Positions 1 through 11,800 of a DNA stretch of 64,000 nt are shown here, one piece after another. The notes beneath the pieces are model-generated. The model saw only the letters and a program-made list of their open reading frames with translations, did not search any database and had not been told where the DNA came from. The stretch lies in the NCBI GenBank assembly GCA_039000515.1, contig JBCFYV010000870.1:1-64000 (forward strand), given 5' to 3'. A program made the position numbers and the translations under genes. How positions within the stretch are numbered: position 1 is the first letter of the stretch; every line of letters starts with the position of its first letter. The DNA is from Timema cristinae (Eukaryota > Arthropoda > Insecta > Phasmatodea > Timematidae).

Positions 1-145
1 CGCAAGCTTCGTGCCAAGCCTCCGAAAAAGCCCCCCGGGAAAACCCCCGTTTGCCGGGGGCAATACCTAAATATCTATTCTTGTCTTGTCTCCCCGAATA
101 CGGCCCCGGGGGGAAAAAAAAACCCCTTTTCCCCGGGGGCAAGCC
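1..145 (+). repeat. Corrupted copy of the Polinton right-arm repeat
   Basis: The first bases (CGCAAGCTTCGTGCC) match 20,179-20,193, and bases about 40-120 match the repeat unit around 19,790-19,880, including AATATCTATTCTTGTC followed by a CTTGTCTG-like stretch and a CCCGG-rich stretch. The order of the two blocks is reversed relative to the right arm. This could be another Polinton end, a dispersed satellite or a misassembly. Confidence 0.5.
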
Positions 146-3100
146 CAAAAATTTTTTTTTTAAAACAAAAATAAAAAACCCCAAAATGTCCGGGGTTGGT
201 ATTTCGGGGGGGGGAAGGGGGGGGGGGGGGGGGATGTGGAAAGAGGTCAAAATTGGTGGGGGGGGGGAAAGGATATTTAAAAAAAACCCAAATCAAAAAA
301 TTAGGCCCAGGGTACCAAACGGGATGTTGAAAAAAAAACGGGCAATGATTAGCACAAAAAATTGGGGGGAAAAGGTCAAAGGCAAATTGGAGCCGGGGGC
401 CAGAAGATACTTTTTTCATCTTCTTTTTAAAAAAGAAAGATTTTTACTAAAAAATAAGAACGGGGGACAAAAATGGCATACCCGCCTGAAAAATTTTACA
501 CGATTTTTTTTTAAGGTAATTTTTTCCTAAAAGGGTTTTCCCTTTTTTCCACGCAAAGGGGGGTTTTTTTTCCCCAAAATTCATCTTCCTTTTACCAAAC
601 TTCAAATTTTGTATTAAAGTGGGAAAGAATTGAGGGCGTGGGGGATAAAAAAAAAAAACAACACTATGGGAGCTTACTTATTTACTTGAAAAACTATTTT
701 AGACAGGAAAATACTTTTCAAAAAAAAAATATAAAAAAGTTATTTTTGTTAATTAAATTCATTTAAACTTTTTTTAAATTTTTTTTAAGATAAATATATA
801 CTTACTATTTTGGGATTAATAATATAAAGGGAGACCCTTTTTCCCCCTGGCTCAAAAAGTTTTCATTTTTAAAAATAATAATAAAATCTAAACCTTTTTT
901 TAAAAGGTTTTGAACAAAATTTTTGGGGTACCCTTTAATTAAAAAAAACTGGGGGAAAATTTACTTTTGATTTTTTCTTTTGGGACGAAAAAAGGGGCTT
1001 ATAATTCATAAAAAACATTTTAAAAAATAACTTTTTTTAAAAAATTAAAATTTATATTTTTGAAAAAAATGATCTCAACTAACGTTTATTTAGAACCATG
1101 GCGCATCATTGGGGTGGGGGGGTAAACGGGGCACCCCCCCCTTTAACCCCCCTAATAATTTCAATACAAAAAAAAAAATTAAATTTATTTAAAAAAAAAA
1201 ATTTAAAAACAAAATGATCGAATTTGGGCCCCTTTTTTTTTAAGGGCTTGGTTTAAGACTTTATTTTCAAAACACACAATATTAAAAAGTCCATTAAAAA
1301 TTTTTCCTTTTAAAAAAAACCCCAAAAAAACCATATCCCCAATTTTGTATACAAAAAAAATGTATAAACTATTAGCCACCTTTTGGAATTAATTTTTTTT
1401 TTTTTTTTTAAGTTTCTTACACAAGATATGGGTTATTACCCGGGACCTCGTTTATAAGAACTTCAAAAATCACTCGCCCCCCCAAAACCCAATTTGGTTA
1501 AAATTAATACTAAAAGTATTTCCCAAAATGACAAATTACCGGGCGTGTTTTTAAACACTTTAAAAAATTTTATTGATTTGGGCCGGGGGTTTTCTCACAT
1601 TTTGGGACCAAGGGAGCCTTTTAAAACGAAAAAAAAATGGGGGGCTAAAACCCCCTAAAAAAAAAATTTTTACACTATTTTCCCCTTTTTTAAATTTCTC
1701 AAAATTTTTTAATAATTTAATATTTTGAATAATAAAAAAAAAGGAAAACTAACAAAACCCCCCCCCTCCCGTCACTAAAAAACAATTTATATTTTGATTT
1801 GCGATGACTTAAATCATAGTTTATGGGTTTAAAAACCCCAACGTACCATTTTTTTATTTGTGAAAAGGGGTTTTAAAATTTTTTTTTATCATAATATGGG
1901 AATTATTTTGCAAACCCCCCCACTTTAACCCTACTAAATTTGATTTCAACACATCGACATTTTACCTTTTTTTGGTATTTTTTTTTGCAACTGAGCTAAA
2001 GGTCCCGTGTTCGTTTCCCCCGGGAAAGTCCGAAAAACTATTTTTGGGTTACTGTGTTTTTTTCCCCCTTTTACAATGTTTAAATTTATCGTCAGGGGGC
2101 GGGTTTTGTATTTTTTTCTAGTTTTAAAATTTTGGGGTTTTTAAAACTTGAGGAAAAAATCTAATTCAAAAGGGTGTCGTCACTAGTTTTATATGAGTTT
2201 TCACTGATTGGCTGAAGGGAAAAAAGGGGGAAGGGGGTTTTTTAAAAGGGGGGGGAAATTCCAAATTTTTCCCCCCCCCTCAAATGTGCCCCCCCCCATT
2301 TTTTTAAAAATTTCCCCTTTCTGATATACTTGAATTTGAACGAAAGATGGTTTGCATCAAACTTCAAAAAAATTATAAACAAATTATTTTATTTTTTAAA
2401 AAATTAAGGAACACCCCAAAAGTTTTGGGCAAAATTTCCTTTTCAAATATTTTTCCCCCACTTGGAGGGCAAGCACCTAAAAAAAATCCTTAAAAAAAAA
2501 AGTTTTTTCAAAAAACCTCCCCAACATAATAAATTTTTGCCGGGTACCCCTTTTAAAAAATCACAATTTTTTTTTTATTTTTGACTTTCTACCCCCCTTT
2601 TGTTTAAAAACATCAATTTTTCCCTAAGAACCGGGAAAGAGGAATGTTTTTCATTTTAAAAAATTAATGTACCCATTTTCGTATTTTTGAGAGGGGGTAC
2701 CATTTTTGGGAAAAAAACCCTTTTTTAAAAAGGGGGGGGGGTTTGAAAAACCCAAAAAATTTTTGGACAACTTTAAAATTTCCCCAAAAAAGGGGGGGGG
2801 GTGGGGGGGGTAGGGGAGGGCACACATATTTTCTCCCCAAAAATTTGGGGGGGGGTTTTTATTTCCCCAAAAAATATAAAAAATGTAGCTGAAAAAAATA
2901 TTTCCCCCTTTTAAAAAATAGTTTGACACCCAGTTTTAACTTAAAAAATTTAAAATTTTTACTAACTACAAATTGGTTTAGAATAGGCCCCTTTCAAGAA
3001 AAGGGGTTTTTTAAAATTTTTATTTAAAAATTTTAACCCCATAATTTAAGTAAACATTTTTCGTCACCAAAAAATTAAGTTTCATTAAACTGCGTACTAT

Positions 3101-3694
3101 TACTTTTTTTCATGTCTACAATTTAAAATATGTTCTTGTAAAAAAAAAAAATTCATGTTTGGGGGGAAAAACCAGTTTAAATTTTTTTTAAAAATTTTTA
3201 AAAAAATGTTTTTAAATTTGTATTAAAATGGCACGGATAAATAAAACTATTACAAAGGGATGGGAATTTTTTTACAACACTGTCCCCCCTTTAAGAACAA
3301 GCGTTTTTTTTTAAAAAGGGTTTAAATCCTTTTTGAAACTTCAGTTAATAAACTTTTTTAAAAAAAACATTAAAATTTTTTATAAAGGGGGCATTTTCCC
3401 CCAAAATAAAACATTGGGGGGGACAGTTTAAAACGCCATGAACACTTACTATTTGTTTTTGTAAATTAATACAAAACCTGATTCCGGTGATTTTTTTTCC
3501 CTTGGGTAAATTTTCGGGAAAAAACAAAAAGGCGGGTTTTAAATTTTTTTTTTTTTTGGGAAATTCAGCATTTTTCTGGGAAAGGGGGTTTTTTTTAAAT
3601 TTTTTAGGGAAAAAATGTTTTTGGGAAATAAAAAATGAATCATACCCATTTTCCTCCGTTCGAAGGGGGGACACTTCATTAAATCAAATTTTTT
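1..3694. other. Low-quality, homopolymer-rich stretch without supportable genes
   Basis: Runs of 6-17 identical bases of all four kinds (for example the G runs near 207-233 and 2785-2810, and C runs just beyond at 3818-3840) are packed at a density seen nowhere else in the window. Open frames here are rich in poly-Lys, poly-Phe, poly-Gly and poly-Pro and have no recognisable domain. The anomaly runs across the outer end of the Polinton left inverted repeat and stops near 3,850. There the left repeat aligns badly with the clean right repeat, with extra homopolymer bases, whereas further in the two copies agree well. I infer unpolished or error-rich assembly rather than biology. Confidence 0.75.
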
Positions 3695-4055
3695 AGGGGG
3701 GTCATGGTGGGTAACACCAATATCTTAGTTTAATTTTTTTGCATACGGGAAAAACAACGCTAGTATCTAACGGTGACCCAAACCCCCGGGGCACGTGTGT
3801 TTTTTTTACCGTTATTCCCCCCCCGCCCCCCCCCCCCCCCCTCCCCCAAACAAACCCTGGACATGTTGGTTTTTGTGATTAATTTTTAATTATCGTTAAT
3901 TATTTATTGTTAATTGATTATTTTTAAATTTAAATTTAAATTTATTAATTGGTAGGATAGAAGCGTTGGAGTTTTTTATTGGTAGGATAGAGGTGTTTTT
4001 ATTCATCAATTAGGGCGCTGTAGTTTATTTGCTGAAGATGAGCCACCCGGGGTCG
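3695..4055 (+). repeat. Polinton left terminal inverted repeat
   Basis: Reverse-complement match to 20,281-20,701. The best block is 3,955-4,045 (AATTGGTAGGATAGA, GGTGTTTTTATTCATCAATT, GGGCGCTGTAGTTTATTTGC), followed by GAGCCACCCGGGG; the match ends about 4,055. The outer 150 bp lie in low-quality sequence but still share CGGTGACCCA, TTTTTTACCGTTATTCC and CCTGGACATGTTGG with the right copy. The outer limit (3,695) is inferred from the right end. Confidence 0.85.
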
Positions 4056-5701
4056 CGCTCCACAAATTTCAGCCCTTTCTCCTCCGGATGCCCAATGTAA
4101 ATGATGCAAGCATCTCCAGTAGGGACCAGCTGCTGTTTGATGCCCAAATTAGCCTTTCATTTTTCCCTCCACCCCACCCCCGCAGAGCCGGGGTCGTTCA
4201 TCCTGGTTTTCTCCCTCCCCCGGTCATTACCTTCTGGGGGTGATGTACGAGCAATAACCTCCACTCACCTTGAGGAGTCATTGTGTTTCTCAAAATAGGC
4301 ACCTGTAAGGCAGGCTCTGAAATCTCCCGTTTTAAACGGCAGTCTCGCTTTTACATCCCATGAAAGTGGACATGTTTTGACCCAACAGCTCTCTCTCACA
4401 CACACAATCCAACATGTTGGTACTTGGAGGGAGGCTCCACCGGCCAAATATATAAATTTAAGATATTGAATAAAACTATTTTTTGTAAGTCGTGTGCTGC
4501 TACCCACGTTTAAAGTGAAAACACCCCGTTTTATTCTTCAGCCCAATTATAAAGAAAAAAATAATTTAATGCTCGCCAATTATATTTCGGAGGAATAATA
4601 TATATGCTCTTATATTGAATTTATGTTCGCAACTATATTATATATCCCTATGAAAGTTTAAGCCCACACATCAATGCACTCAACATTTGCGAGAGTGAGA
4701 AAAAATGTACCTTTCCCGCAGATGCACTGAGGGAGGGTAGGTTTTGAGCGACGCCCGTTTTACCACCGTGCTTGTTCGTTCTGTGTGTGCTATCATTTGC
4801 AGTTGTCTGAACGGGGCGCCGAGAGAGACGCGTCCCGCAATGTTAATTCTGTGCACCATCATTTGCATGGCAAGAGTGGTCTTACATCCCGTGAAATTGG
4901 GCATTGGGAGTGTAGAAAAGCACCCTAGTAATTAAGTGGACGTGTTCCAATTACAACGCTCAATTGGCCCTGTTAAAACTGGACTACCCGTAGAAACATA
5001 TAAAAATATAAATTTATAGTTATTGAAATAAAACTATAATCTTAAAGATAGAAAAGTTACCATCACACATAATGTTGATTCATTTAAATTCTTTATTTAT
5101 GGTTGGTACTTAATTAATGCGGATAGGCTATATGTTTAGTAAGACGTGATTCAAGAGAAAATAATAACGTTTGAGTACTTTTAAGAGGACAGCCTCAATG
5201 CACCCAACATTTGCGAGAGTGCATGTGGTACCAGCGTTTGCTATCCATTCATATTCATTTAGCATCGCTTGTAGCTGCAAGTTCGGGTTCAAATCTCACC
5301 CACGTGGACAAAGGGGGTGTGCTGTATAGACCAATTTTAATAGGAATAGCCTTGTTCGCAACTATATTATGACGAAATATATCCGTATGAAAGTTTAAGC
5401 CACACATCAATGCACTCAACATTTGCGAGAGTGAGAAAAAATGTACCTTTCAGATGCACTGAGGGAGGGTAGGTTTGAGCGACGCCCGTTTGCACCACCG
5501 TGCTTGTTAGTTCTGTGTGTGCTATCATTTGCAGTTGACTGAACGGAGCGCCGAGAGACGCATCCAGCAACGTCAATAGGTTGGAGCAGTCTGATGAGTT
5601 AACGGGACTTACAGCTGGTCTTATGGACAGATTTTTATAGCGCATGCGCAGAGACACATTAGAGTATTAGGCCATTACACGGGCAGGCTCTTTGAAGAGG
5701 G
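4056..5701. other. Polinton left arm, non-coding, with a 220-bp direct duplication
   Basis: No frame here shows a recognisable domain. The main structure is a direct duplication: 4,625-4,843 and 5,353-5,576 share GTTCGCAACTATATTA, AATGCACTCAACATTTGCGA, CACTGAGGGAGGGTAGG and TGCTATCATTTGCAGTTG, with small indels. A shorter third piece of the same motif lies at 5,197-5,222. The second copy ends about 125 bp upstream of the TATA box at 5,702, so the repeats could be promoter-proximal elements. A tRNA B-box-like GGGTTCAAATCTCACC at about 5,286-5,301 hints at an old SINE fragment. Confidence 0.6.
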
Positions 5702-5709
5702 TATAAATA
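5702..5709 (+). promoter_or_regulatory. TATA box of the spliced early-type gene
   Basis: TATAAATA in a GC-richer context (GAGGGTATAAATAGAATCC), 61 bp upstream of the ATG at 5,770. Transcription would be expected to start near 5,730-5,740. The same octamer occurs before the packaging ATPase. Confidence 0.6.
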
Positions 5710-5769
5710 GAATCCGTTCATTACATTTGGTCATTTCAATTTTGTGATTTACGCCGCCGAACATCAAAA

Positions 5770-6396
5770 ATGAGTTTCGAGTCGCTAGAAAATTTTCTAA
5801 ATTTAGGTAAGTTTTTTTCTGTATATTTTAACAGTTTTTTTATTGTTGCCTAATACAGCTGGGGCGTACAATGGTGTTCTTCTTTTTTTGTTAGTTGAAG
5901 TGCCCCCAACAGCTGTCGAGGGTGTACAACCGGTGGGTCCCGACCCTCTAGAGCAGTTGGCAAACTTTGATGAAAATGGGATCTGTGCGGCAGATGCCAA
6001 TGCGTCTATGGGTAACTTAATAGCTTACAATATTTTAGAGACTTGTCGGTGCTTTTTTTTCCCCACCTTAAATGCTAATTAATATGTATTTATTTAATTT
6101 CAGACTATTGGGATCCATTCGGTTTGGATGTGGGGCTTCAGGGGTGGTCATCATCTACCCCACAGGAGTCGCAAGGACGTGCTATGCATGACGTCAGAGT
6201 CGCAGCCCCCTTGCCGTTCCAGCCGGTCCTCGCATCAGACCCCGACATCTTAAGCGTCGCAGCACCCCTGCCGTTTCAGGCGGTCCTCACCTCGGACCCA
6301 GACATCCTGGCACCTGCGCCTCTCTATGTTGGAGGAAATGAGAACTCCACTGTTTGGGCAGATTTGGACACCCTTGACCGCCTGCTATGTAAGTAA
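5770..6396 (+). CDS. Small spliced Polinton gene, possible acidic regulatory protein
   Basis: Not a family I recognise. Three exons are predicted: 5,770-5,806 (ending G|GTAAGT), 5,895-6,011 (after a pyrimidine tract ending TTAG; ending G|GTAACT) and 6,104-6,396 (after TTTAATTTCAG). The two junctions keep one reading frame; an alternative acceptor at 5,858 is also in frame and would add a short hydrophobic stretch. The product is about 147 aa, acidic and Pro/Asp-rich. Exon 3 contains two tandem units of about 18 residues, each with APLPFQ followed by SDPDIL. The first exon (FESLENFLNL) and the C-terminal DLDTLDRLL alternate acidic and bulky hydrophobic residues, as activation domains do; a regulatory role is inference only. 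A strong donor-like GTAAGT at 6,388 overlaps the last codons, so an alternative 3' exon is possible. Confidence 0.6.
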
Positions 6397-6500
6397 CATC
6401 TACACGTAGCCATCCACTAGTTTGAAAATAGCCTGTGTGTGTGTAAGCTCTCTCTCTCTCGCACAAACACCGTTATATCGTCGCTAGCTCGATCCCTTTA
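6397..6500. other. Short spacer after the spliced gene
   Basis: Contains a GT/CT-rich simple stretch (GTGTGTGTGT, CTCTCTCTCTC). No gene seen. Confidence 0.4.
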
Positions 6501-6501
6501 G

Positions 6502-6846
6502 GTCCGTTGACACGATATTAGTTTGACTAATGCAAGTACACTAATTTGGCTGCGCGCGCACAGCTTGCACCGTGTAAACAAACAAGCAAGCTACTAACAT
6601 GCAAGTCTACTTGCATCTGAAAAAAAAGTTGGTCATCTTCTAACTTTACTAATTCAAGTAGACAATTCAATATGGAGGCAACTAAAGAAGTGGTTGAGCG
6701 GGGGACACTTATTTGTGGAATGTTATGAAAAGAATGAGTTTTTGTGTAATTTTAAGCACCGAATTTATAAAGATAAGAATGGGAGGGATATTGCACTAGA
6801 GGATATTGTAAAGTTATATCAGGTGTACATAAAGTTTCCAAAATAA
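6502..6846 (+). pseudogene. Harbinger-type 5' end with broken MADF-domain gene
   Basis: A stretch starting GGTCCGTTGACACG directly after TTA (a typical Harbinger 3-bp target) precedes an ATG at 6,672. That ATG opens a frame (MEATKEVVERG...) which stops within 19 codons. The next frame, about 6,686-6,846, reads through a segment with the layout of a MADF (Adf-1-type DNA-binding) domain: LFVECYEKNEFLCN, then a Lys-rich stretch and DIALEDIVKLYQ. MADF/Myb-like proteins are the usual second gene of PIF/Harbinger transposons. No matching inverted end was found downstream, so this is a truncated insertion in the Polinton. MADF assignment rests on pattern only. Confidence 0.5.
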
Positions 6847-8826
6847 AATTTTAGGCCTACGTAAATTGTACAAATGTTCCTTGTGAGAGATATTATTTAA
6901 TATCGGTAAACAAATGATATCAATAATTTTAACAAACAATTATTTCCTACCACTCAACGTGGCATGTGTAATTTTTTTATATAGATCGCAAAATATAACT
7001 TTGTAGTAACGTGATTAGTTCCGGCAACATAATATTCGCGTTATCGGCAATAAGGTATGAATGCCCGGTGTTTTTCACGCGAAATCTTCGGCACGTTTTC
7101 CAATCCCCATATTTGACACTTTAATTATAAATGTTCAGCCCACACACTTCAAACACTTTGTAGTAATGCTTTGGAATCTTGAGTAGATAAATAATATAAG
7201 ATTACTATCGTATAGCAAACCAAATAGTCTATATTTAAGCCAATCTACAAATTAATGAATTATTTTTAAGGAATAATTTAGGCCTAGCATTTAACAAATT
7301 ATTTTGTTATTAGTATACCAAAATTTAAAACAAGGTTTAAAAAACCTGCGTTAGGCCTATTTAAAAAAATGCACAACAAATTAATTTAGGCCAATTATTA
7401 ATTTAAAAAATATATATTTTAGACCTAGCTATAATTTAACAAGATATTTTGTTATTAGTATACCAACATTTAAAACAGGGTTGAAAAAATCTGGGTTAGA
7501 CCTATTTAAAAAAAAATGCCCTACCGAGTTTGGTTGTATTGGGATTTATTGACCTTATTTGAGTTTAATTTTATTTAACATGTATGCTAAATAAGTTAAC
7601 AAATCAAGTAAAATAATTTAATAATTATTTGGGATCAACTAAAATATATTTTAATGTATTAAGGAACTAAGAAATAGGAGACACACTAATCACTAACTTT
7701 TTTTATGATGTATATATAAAACAATTTTTTTTAAACAGGTAAACTAATTATGATAAATTGCGTTTAATAAAAAATGTACCAAAAAAGCGGCTGAAAATGT
7801 AAGTTTATCCTTTTTTTGACCCGACATAGACTCACAAACTTTTCACTTTTTTATTTCAGACATGTGGCCCAATCTTTAAGTCAAAAATCTAACCGAGCTT
7901 TGGAAAAAAGTAACGGCTCTAAAATATAATATTCAAGGAGAAAAAAAAATGCTTTACCGACGTGTGTTGAGACATATTTTTTTTTCGGCAATTTTACAGG
8001 AGTATGTAACTTGTAGAAATTATAACAGATAGCGCTAGCAAATAGTTTAGACCAGGCGATAGACGGATGAGTTTCTTGACGGTTGCTACCCCCTGTGAGT
8101 GTATGTGAGCATAGTTTGTGGCGAGTAGGGCGGGTTGACTATGCCCTCATTATAAAGGCTTCAACGGGCCGGTTTCTTGATGGTTGCTACCCCCTGGGAG
8201 TGTATGTGAACATAGTTTGTGCCGAGTACTGCGTTTTGCCTAACCCCTCATTATGCATGCTTAAAAAAAAACGCTCAATTAATTATGAGAAGATAATACC
8301 CTAAACTGATCAAATATATATTTTCCCAGGTCGAAAATAAAATCTGCGGCTCTTTGTGCAATAAATCTTCACATTAATTACTGATGTACGTAGTTGAACA
8401 AATTCAGCCGTAAAGTATCTTAAGACGTAAGCGCTGTTGATAAAATGACTTGTTTCAATTACAGAAATAAATTTCACTTAGGGTTGCCTTGGCAATCAAT
8501 TATGTGACATATTATATTAATAATAAATGTATTAAAGAGATAAGTTTGAGGTTCAAATCTTACCAGGGTAAAATATACGTGTTTTTTTCACTCTCACTTC
8601 ATACAAATGCTGACTCTGTAAGTTTTAGATAGAGCAATTATGCTTAGAGAAAAATTTAACATATTATATTAATACCGAAAATATTAAAGAGATGAGTTCG
8701 ATGTTCAAATCCTACCAGGGTGTTGTTTTTTTTCACATTCCCTTCACACAAATGCTGCCTCTGTGGGTTTGAGCTAAAGCAATTATGTTTGTGACAATTC
8801 TTACTTTGACAGGTATTATAGTTGAA
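6847..8826. other. AT-rich non-coding stretch with three local duplications
   Basis: No gene is visible. Three direct duplications occur: 7,279-7,371 with 7,422-7,516 (shared TTGTTATTAGTATACCA); 8,071-8,171 with 8,172-8,262 (period 101 bp, shared GGTTGCTACCCCCTG and AGTGTATGTGA); and 8,508-8,644 with 8,659-8,786 (shared ACATATTATATTAATA and TTCAAATC, then TACCAGGG). The last pair has a tRNA B-box-like GTTCAAATC and a TTTCAC...ACAAATGCTG stretch resembling the SINE at 20,821. A splice acceptor-like TTTGACAG ends at 8,812, just before the polymerase start. Confidence 0.5.
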
Positions 8827-11800
8827 ATGGAGGCCGGAAATGGAGGGACGACCACAACAGCCCCACCGCCAGCTATGGGGCCACTCCAACCCAACGTAGC
8901 CGCACCGTCCCAGCGCCAGGGAGACGGGGTTCGAGCCCCGGTGCCCACGTCTGTCGTTACATCTTCACCCTGCCTCTACGCCAGGGAGAGGGGGTTCGAG
9001 CCTCGGTGGCGGCGAGTGAGATGGGGCCCATGGAGCCGGCAATAGCAGGACCTTAATCAGCCGGACAACAGGGAATTAGTGGTCCGGTGAATCAGGTAGG
9101 TGGGGCATTGCAAAATGGCGTCCCTCTTCGTATCGTTCAAGAGAGGATTAAACAATTGTGGCGTTTCTTTTATACCGGTAGGGAAATTACCGTACATCTT
9201 GGTGCACCAGCAAGCGATAGTGACGCAATAAGCTGGCTTGAAGAACAAATTACTAATTTGCTCCATCGGTTGCAGGACCATGGCGTTAGCGCCGATGACC
9301 ACGTAGGCTTACTTTTGAGTAGCACTGACTCAACGTTAAGCCCTGTGTATGTCTCATTTAGACGAGCAGACCAGCTAGACGCTAGAGCAGTGCTTGATAA
9401 CGTAAGTCGCGTGCTGCAGAGTAATAGTTTGTTTTTGAGTACTGCACCATTGTACGTTAAACTCTCCCACTTTAAGGATCCTCGCGGGAGTGGACGATAT
9501 TGTGATAAACTCTCTCCCGCTAGCACATATAGCCGCAAAAACCAAGGGATCATCACGATCCAAAATGGCGACAGTCTTTGCCTTTCCCGTGCCTTGGTTG
9601 TCGCCAAAGCTATATGTGATAATGAAGGAGAACCAGGATGTATGGACGTGAACACCGTTAAACAGATTAAACAGGGCCGTAAAATTCAAAAACTCAAAGC
9701 AGAGGAACTATGGCGTGATGCCCGTGCGAATCTTTTGAAGGGTGGTGGAATAACCGAGCTGAAACAATTTCAAGCATATCTTTCCGAATACAAAATCACA
9801 GTGTTCAGGGAACGTCGGGGGGAGAGAGGTCTTGTATGAGGGGCCTACTCCTGCCGAACATTCCTTTAAGGGGCACATTGATTTGTATTTTCACGACGAT
9901 AAGCAAAACCATTTTGACGTCATAACATCCTTGACAACCGCATTTAAGTGCTCGTACTTTTGCCGCGAATGCCGTGTGCCATTTGATCATAAGAATGCGC
10001 ACAAGTGTGAATCCGCGTGCAAAAAGTGTTACGCTAAAGCGGTTTGTAGCGGAGGCCGATCTGTGGTCTGTAAAGACTGCGGGCGTTGGTTCACAAATCA
10101 GACGTGCTTTGATAACCATAAACGTCCCTGTTTTTTCAGCGGTCACAGGTCGGTCTGTGATGTCAAAAAGGTTTGCGAGGTATGCGGGCAATTTTTCAGT
10201 TTGGAAAGATCAAATTATTCACATAGGTGTTATGAGACTTTTTGTAGAGTATGCGAGACCCATCGTCCTTTTGGTCCTTTCTGTTATATGAAGCAGGCCC
10301 CATCCAAGCCGTCACTGGAAAAGAGTAATTTCATGTTTGTATTCTATGATTTTGAATGCAGACAAGAAACGCTTCTTCAAGGTGCGGCAGGCACGTACTT
10401 GCACGAACCTAACCTCTGTGTCGTGCAAACGTGTTGTAAGGCTTGTGTTCATATAGATGCAAATGACTATCATTGCACCGACTGTGGGGGCGATAGGACT
10501 CGCATATTCAAGGGTGATACCACTATGGCCCAATTTTTTAAATTTATAGAACAAATTAAAGCTTCAAAATTTAAGGATATCACCCTTCTAGGCCATAACG
10601 CTAAATCCTATGATGGTAATTTTATTTTAAAATACATGATGGAGGTAAAAAAATGGACTCCAGAACTTATAATGAACGGTGGGAAAATCATGTCCATGCG
10701 TTACGGCCCGCTCGACTTTATTGACTCACTGAACTTTCTCCCGATGTCGTTGTTCAAATTGCCCAAAACTTTCGGCTTGGACGAGTCTTTGGTCAAGGGA
10801 CATTTCCCCCATTTTTTCAATAAAAAAGAAAACGCGGGGTATAGGGGTCCCTTGCCGACAAAGGAGGACTACGGTATCGGCGAGATGTCAGTTGAGGGAA
10901 AGGAGCACTTTGTGAAGTGGTATGACGCGTTGGTCAAAGAAAATTATGTCTTTGATTTTAAACGCGAGTTGGAACTGTATTGTGTGAAAGATGTAGAGAT
11001 CCTACGGAATGCCTGCCTGAAGTTTAAAGACATGCTCATGGAGAAAGCAAAGGTGGATCCTTTCAGAGAGGCGTGTACGATAGCTGGAGCGGCCATGTTG
11101 GTTTACCGCCGAAGTCATCTTAAGGAGAATACTATCGGTATTATCCCTAACAGTGGCTATCGGTGCGCAGACCAACAGTCGCACGTCGCTGTACAATGGC
11201 TCTGCTGGGAGGCCCATCAACGCTGTGTCTCTATTCTTCATGCGGGTAACGGCCGTGAGGAATATGTATTAGGGCGACGTGTAGACGGTGTTGTTAAAGC
11301 TGGATATACCACCACCGTCTTCCGGTTCTGGGGATGTTATTGGCACGGGTGCCCTCTCTGTTACCCTGACAGGACCACCCCCGTCAAAAATAGTCCCCAC
11401 GAGACCATGGAGACGCGTTATGAAGCGACCATGGCTTGTTTGGAAAAGTTTAAGAATGCCGGCTACACGGTCGTAGAGATGTGGGAGTGCATGTTTAATG
11501 CAATGAAACGCACAGACAAGGACTTGCAGCAATTTGTACTCCGGCACGAGGTGTATACCAAGGAACCTCTCAGTCCCAGGGATGCATTCTTTGGCGGGCG
11601 TACAAATTGTATCAAGCTCTTCCACGAAACAAACCTTTCTTGTGGGGAGAAGATCAAGTACTTGGATGTGTGTTCATTGTATCCATACGTTTGCAAGTAC
11701 AAAAAATACCCAGTCGGCCACCCCAAAATTCACTTGGAACCAAATTGTCCGTCTATAGATCAAGTAGAAGGCATAGCCAAATTTACAGTGACGCCTCCGC

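Noticed and set aside
51..3696. Open frames of 69-159 codons on both strands in the first 3.7 kb
   Set aside because: They consist of poly-Lys/Phe/Gly/Pro from homopolymer runs, overlap each other on both strands and lie in sequence of doubtful quality.
4101..5657. Six short frames on both strands in the Polinton left arm
   Set aside because: They arise twice because of the direct duplication, are shadows of each other and have no recognisable domain.
8920..9010. Two GGTTCGAGCC boxes resembling tRNA B-boxes in the polymerase 5' region
   Set aside because: They are a direct repeat of coding sequence (RQG(D/E)GVRA) and have no A-box at the proper distance.
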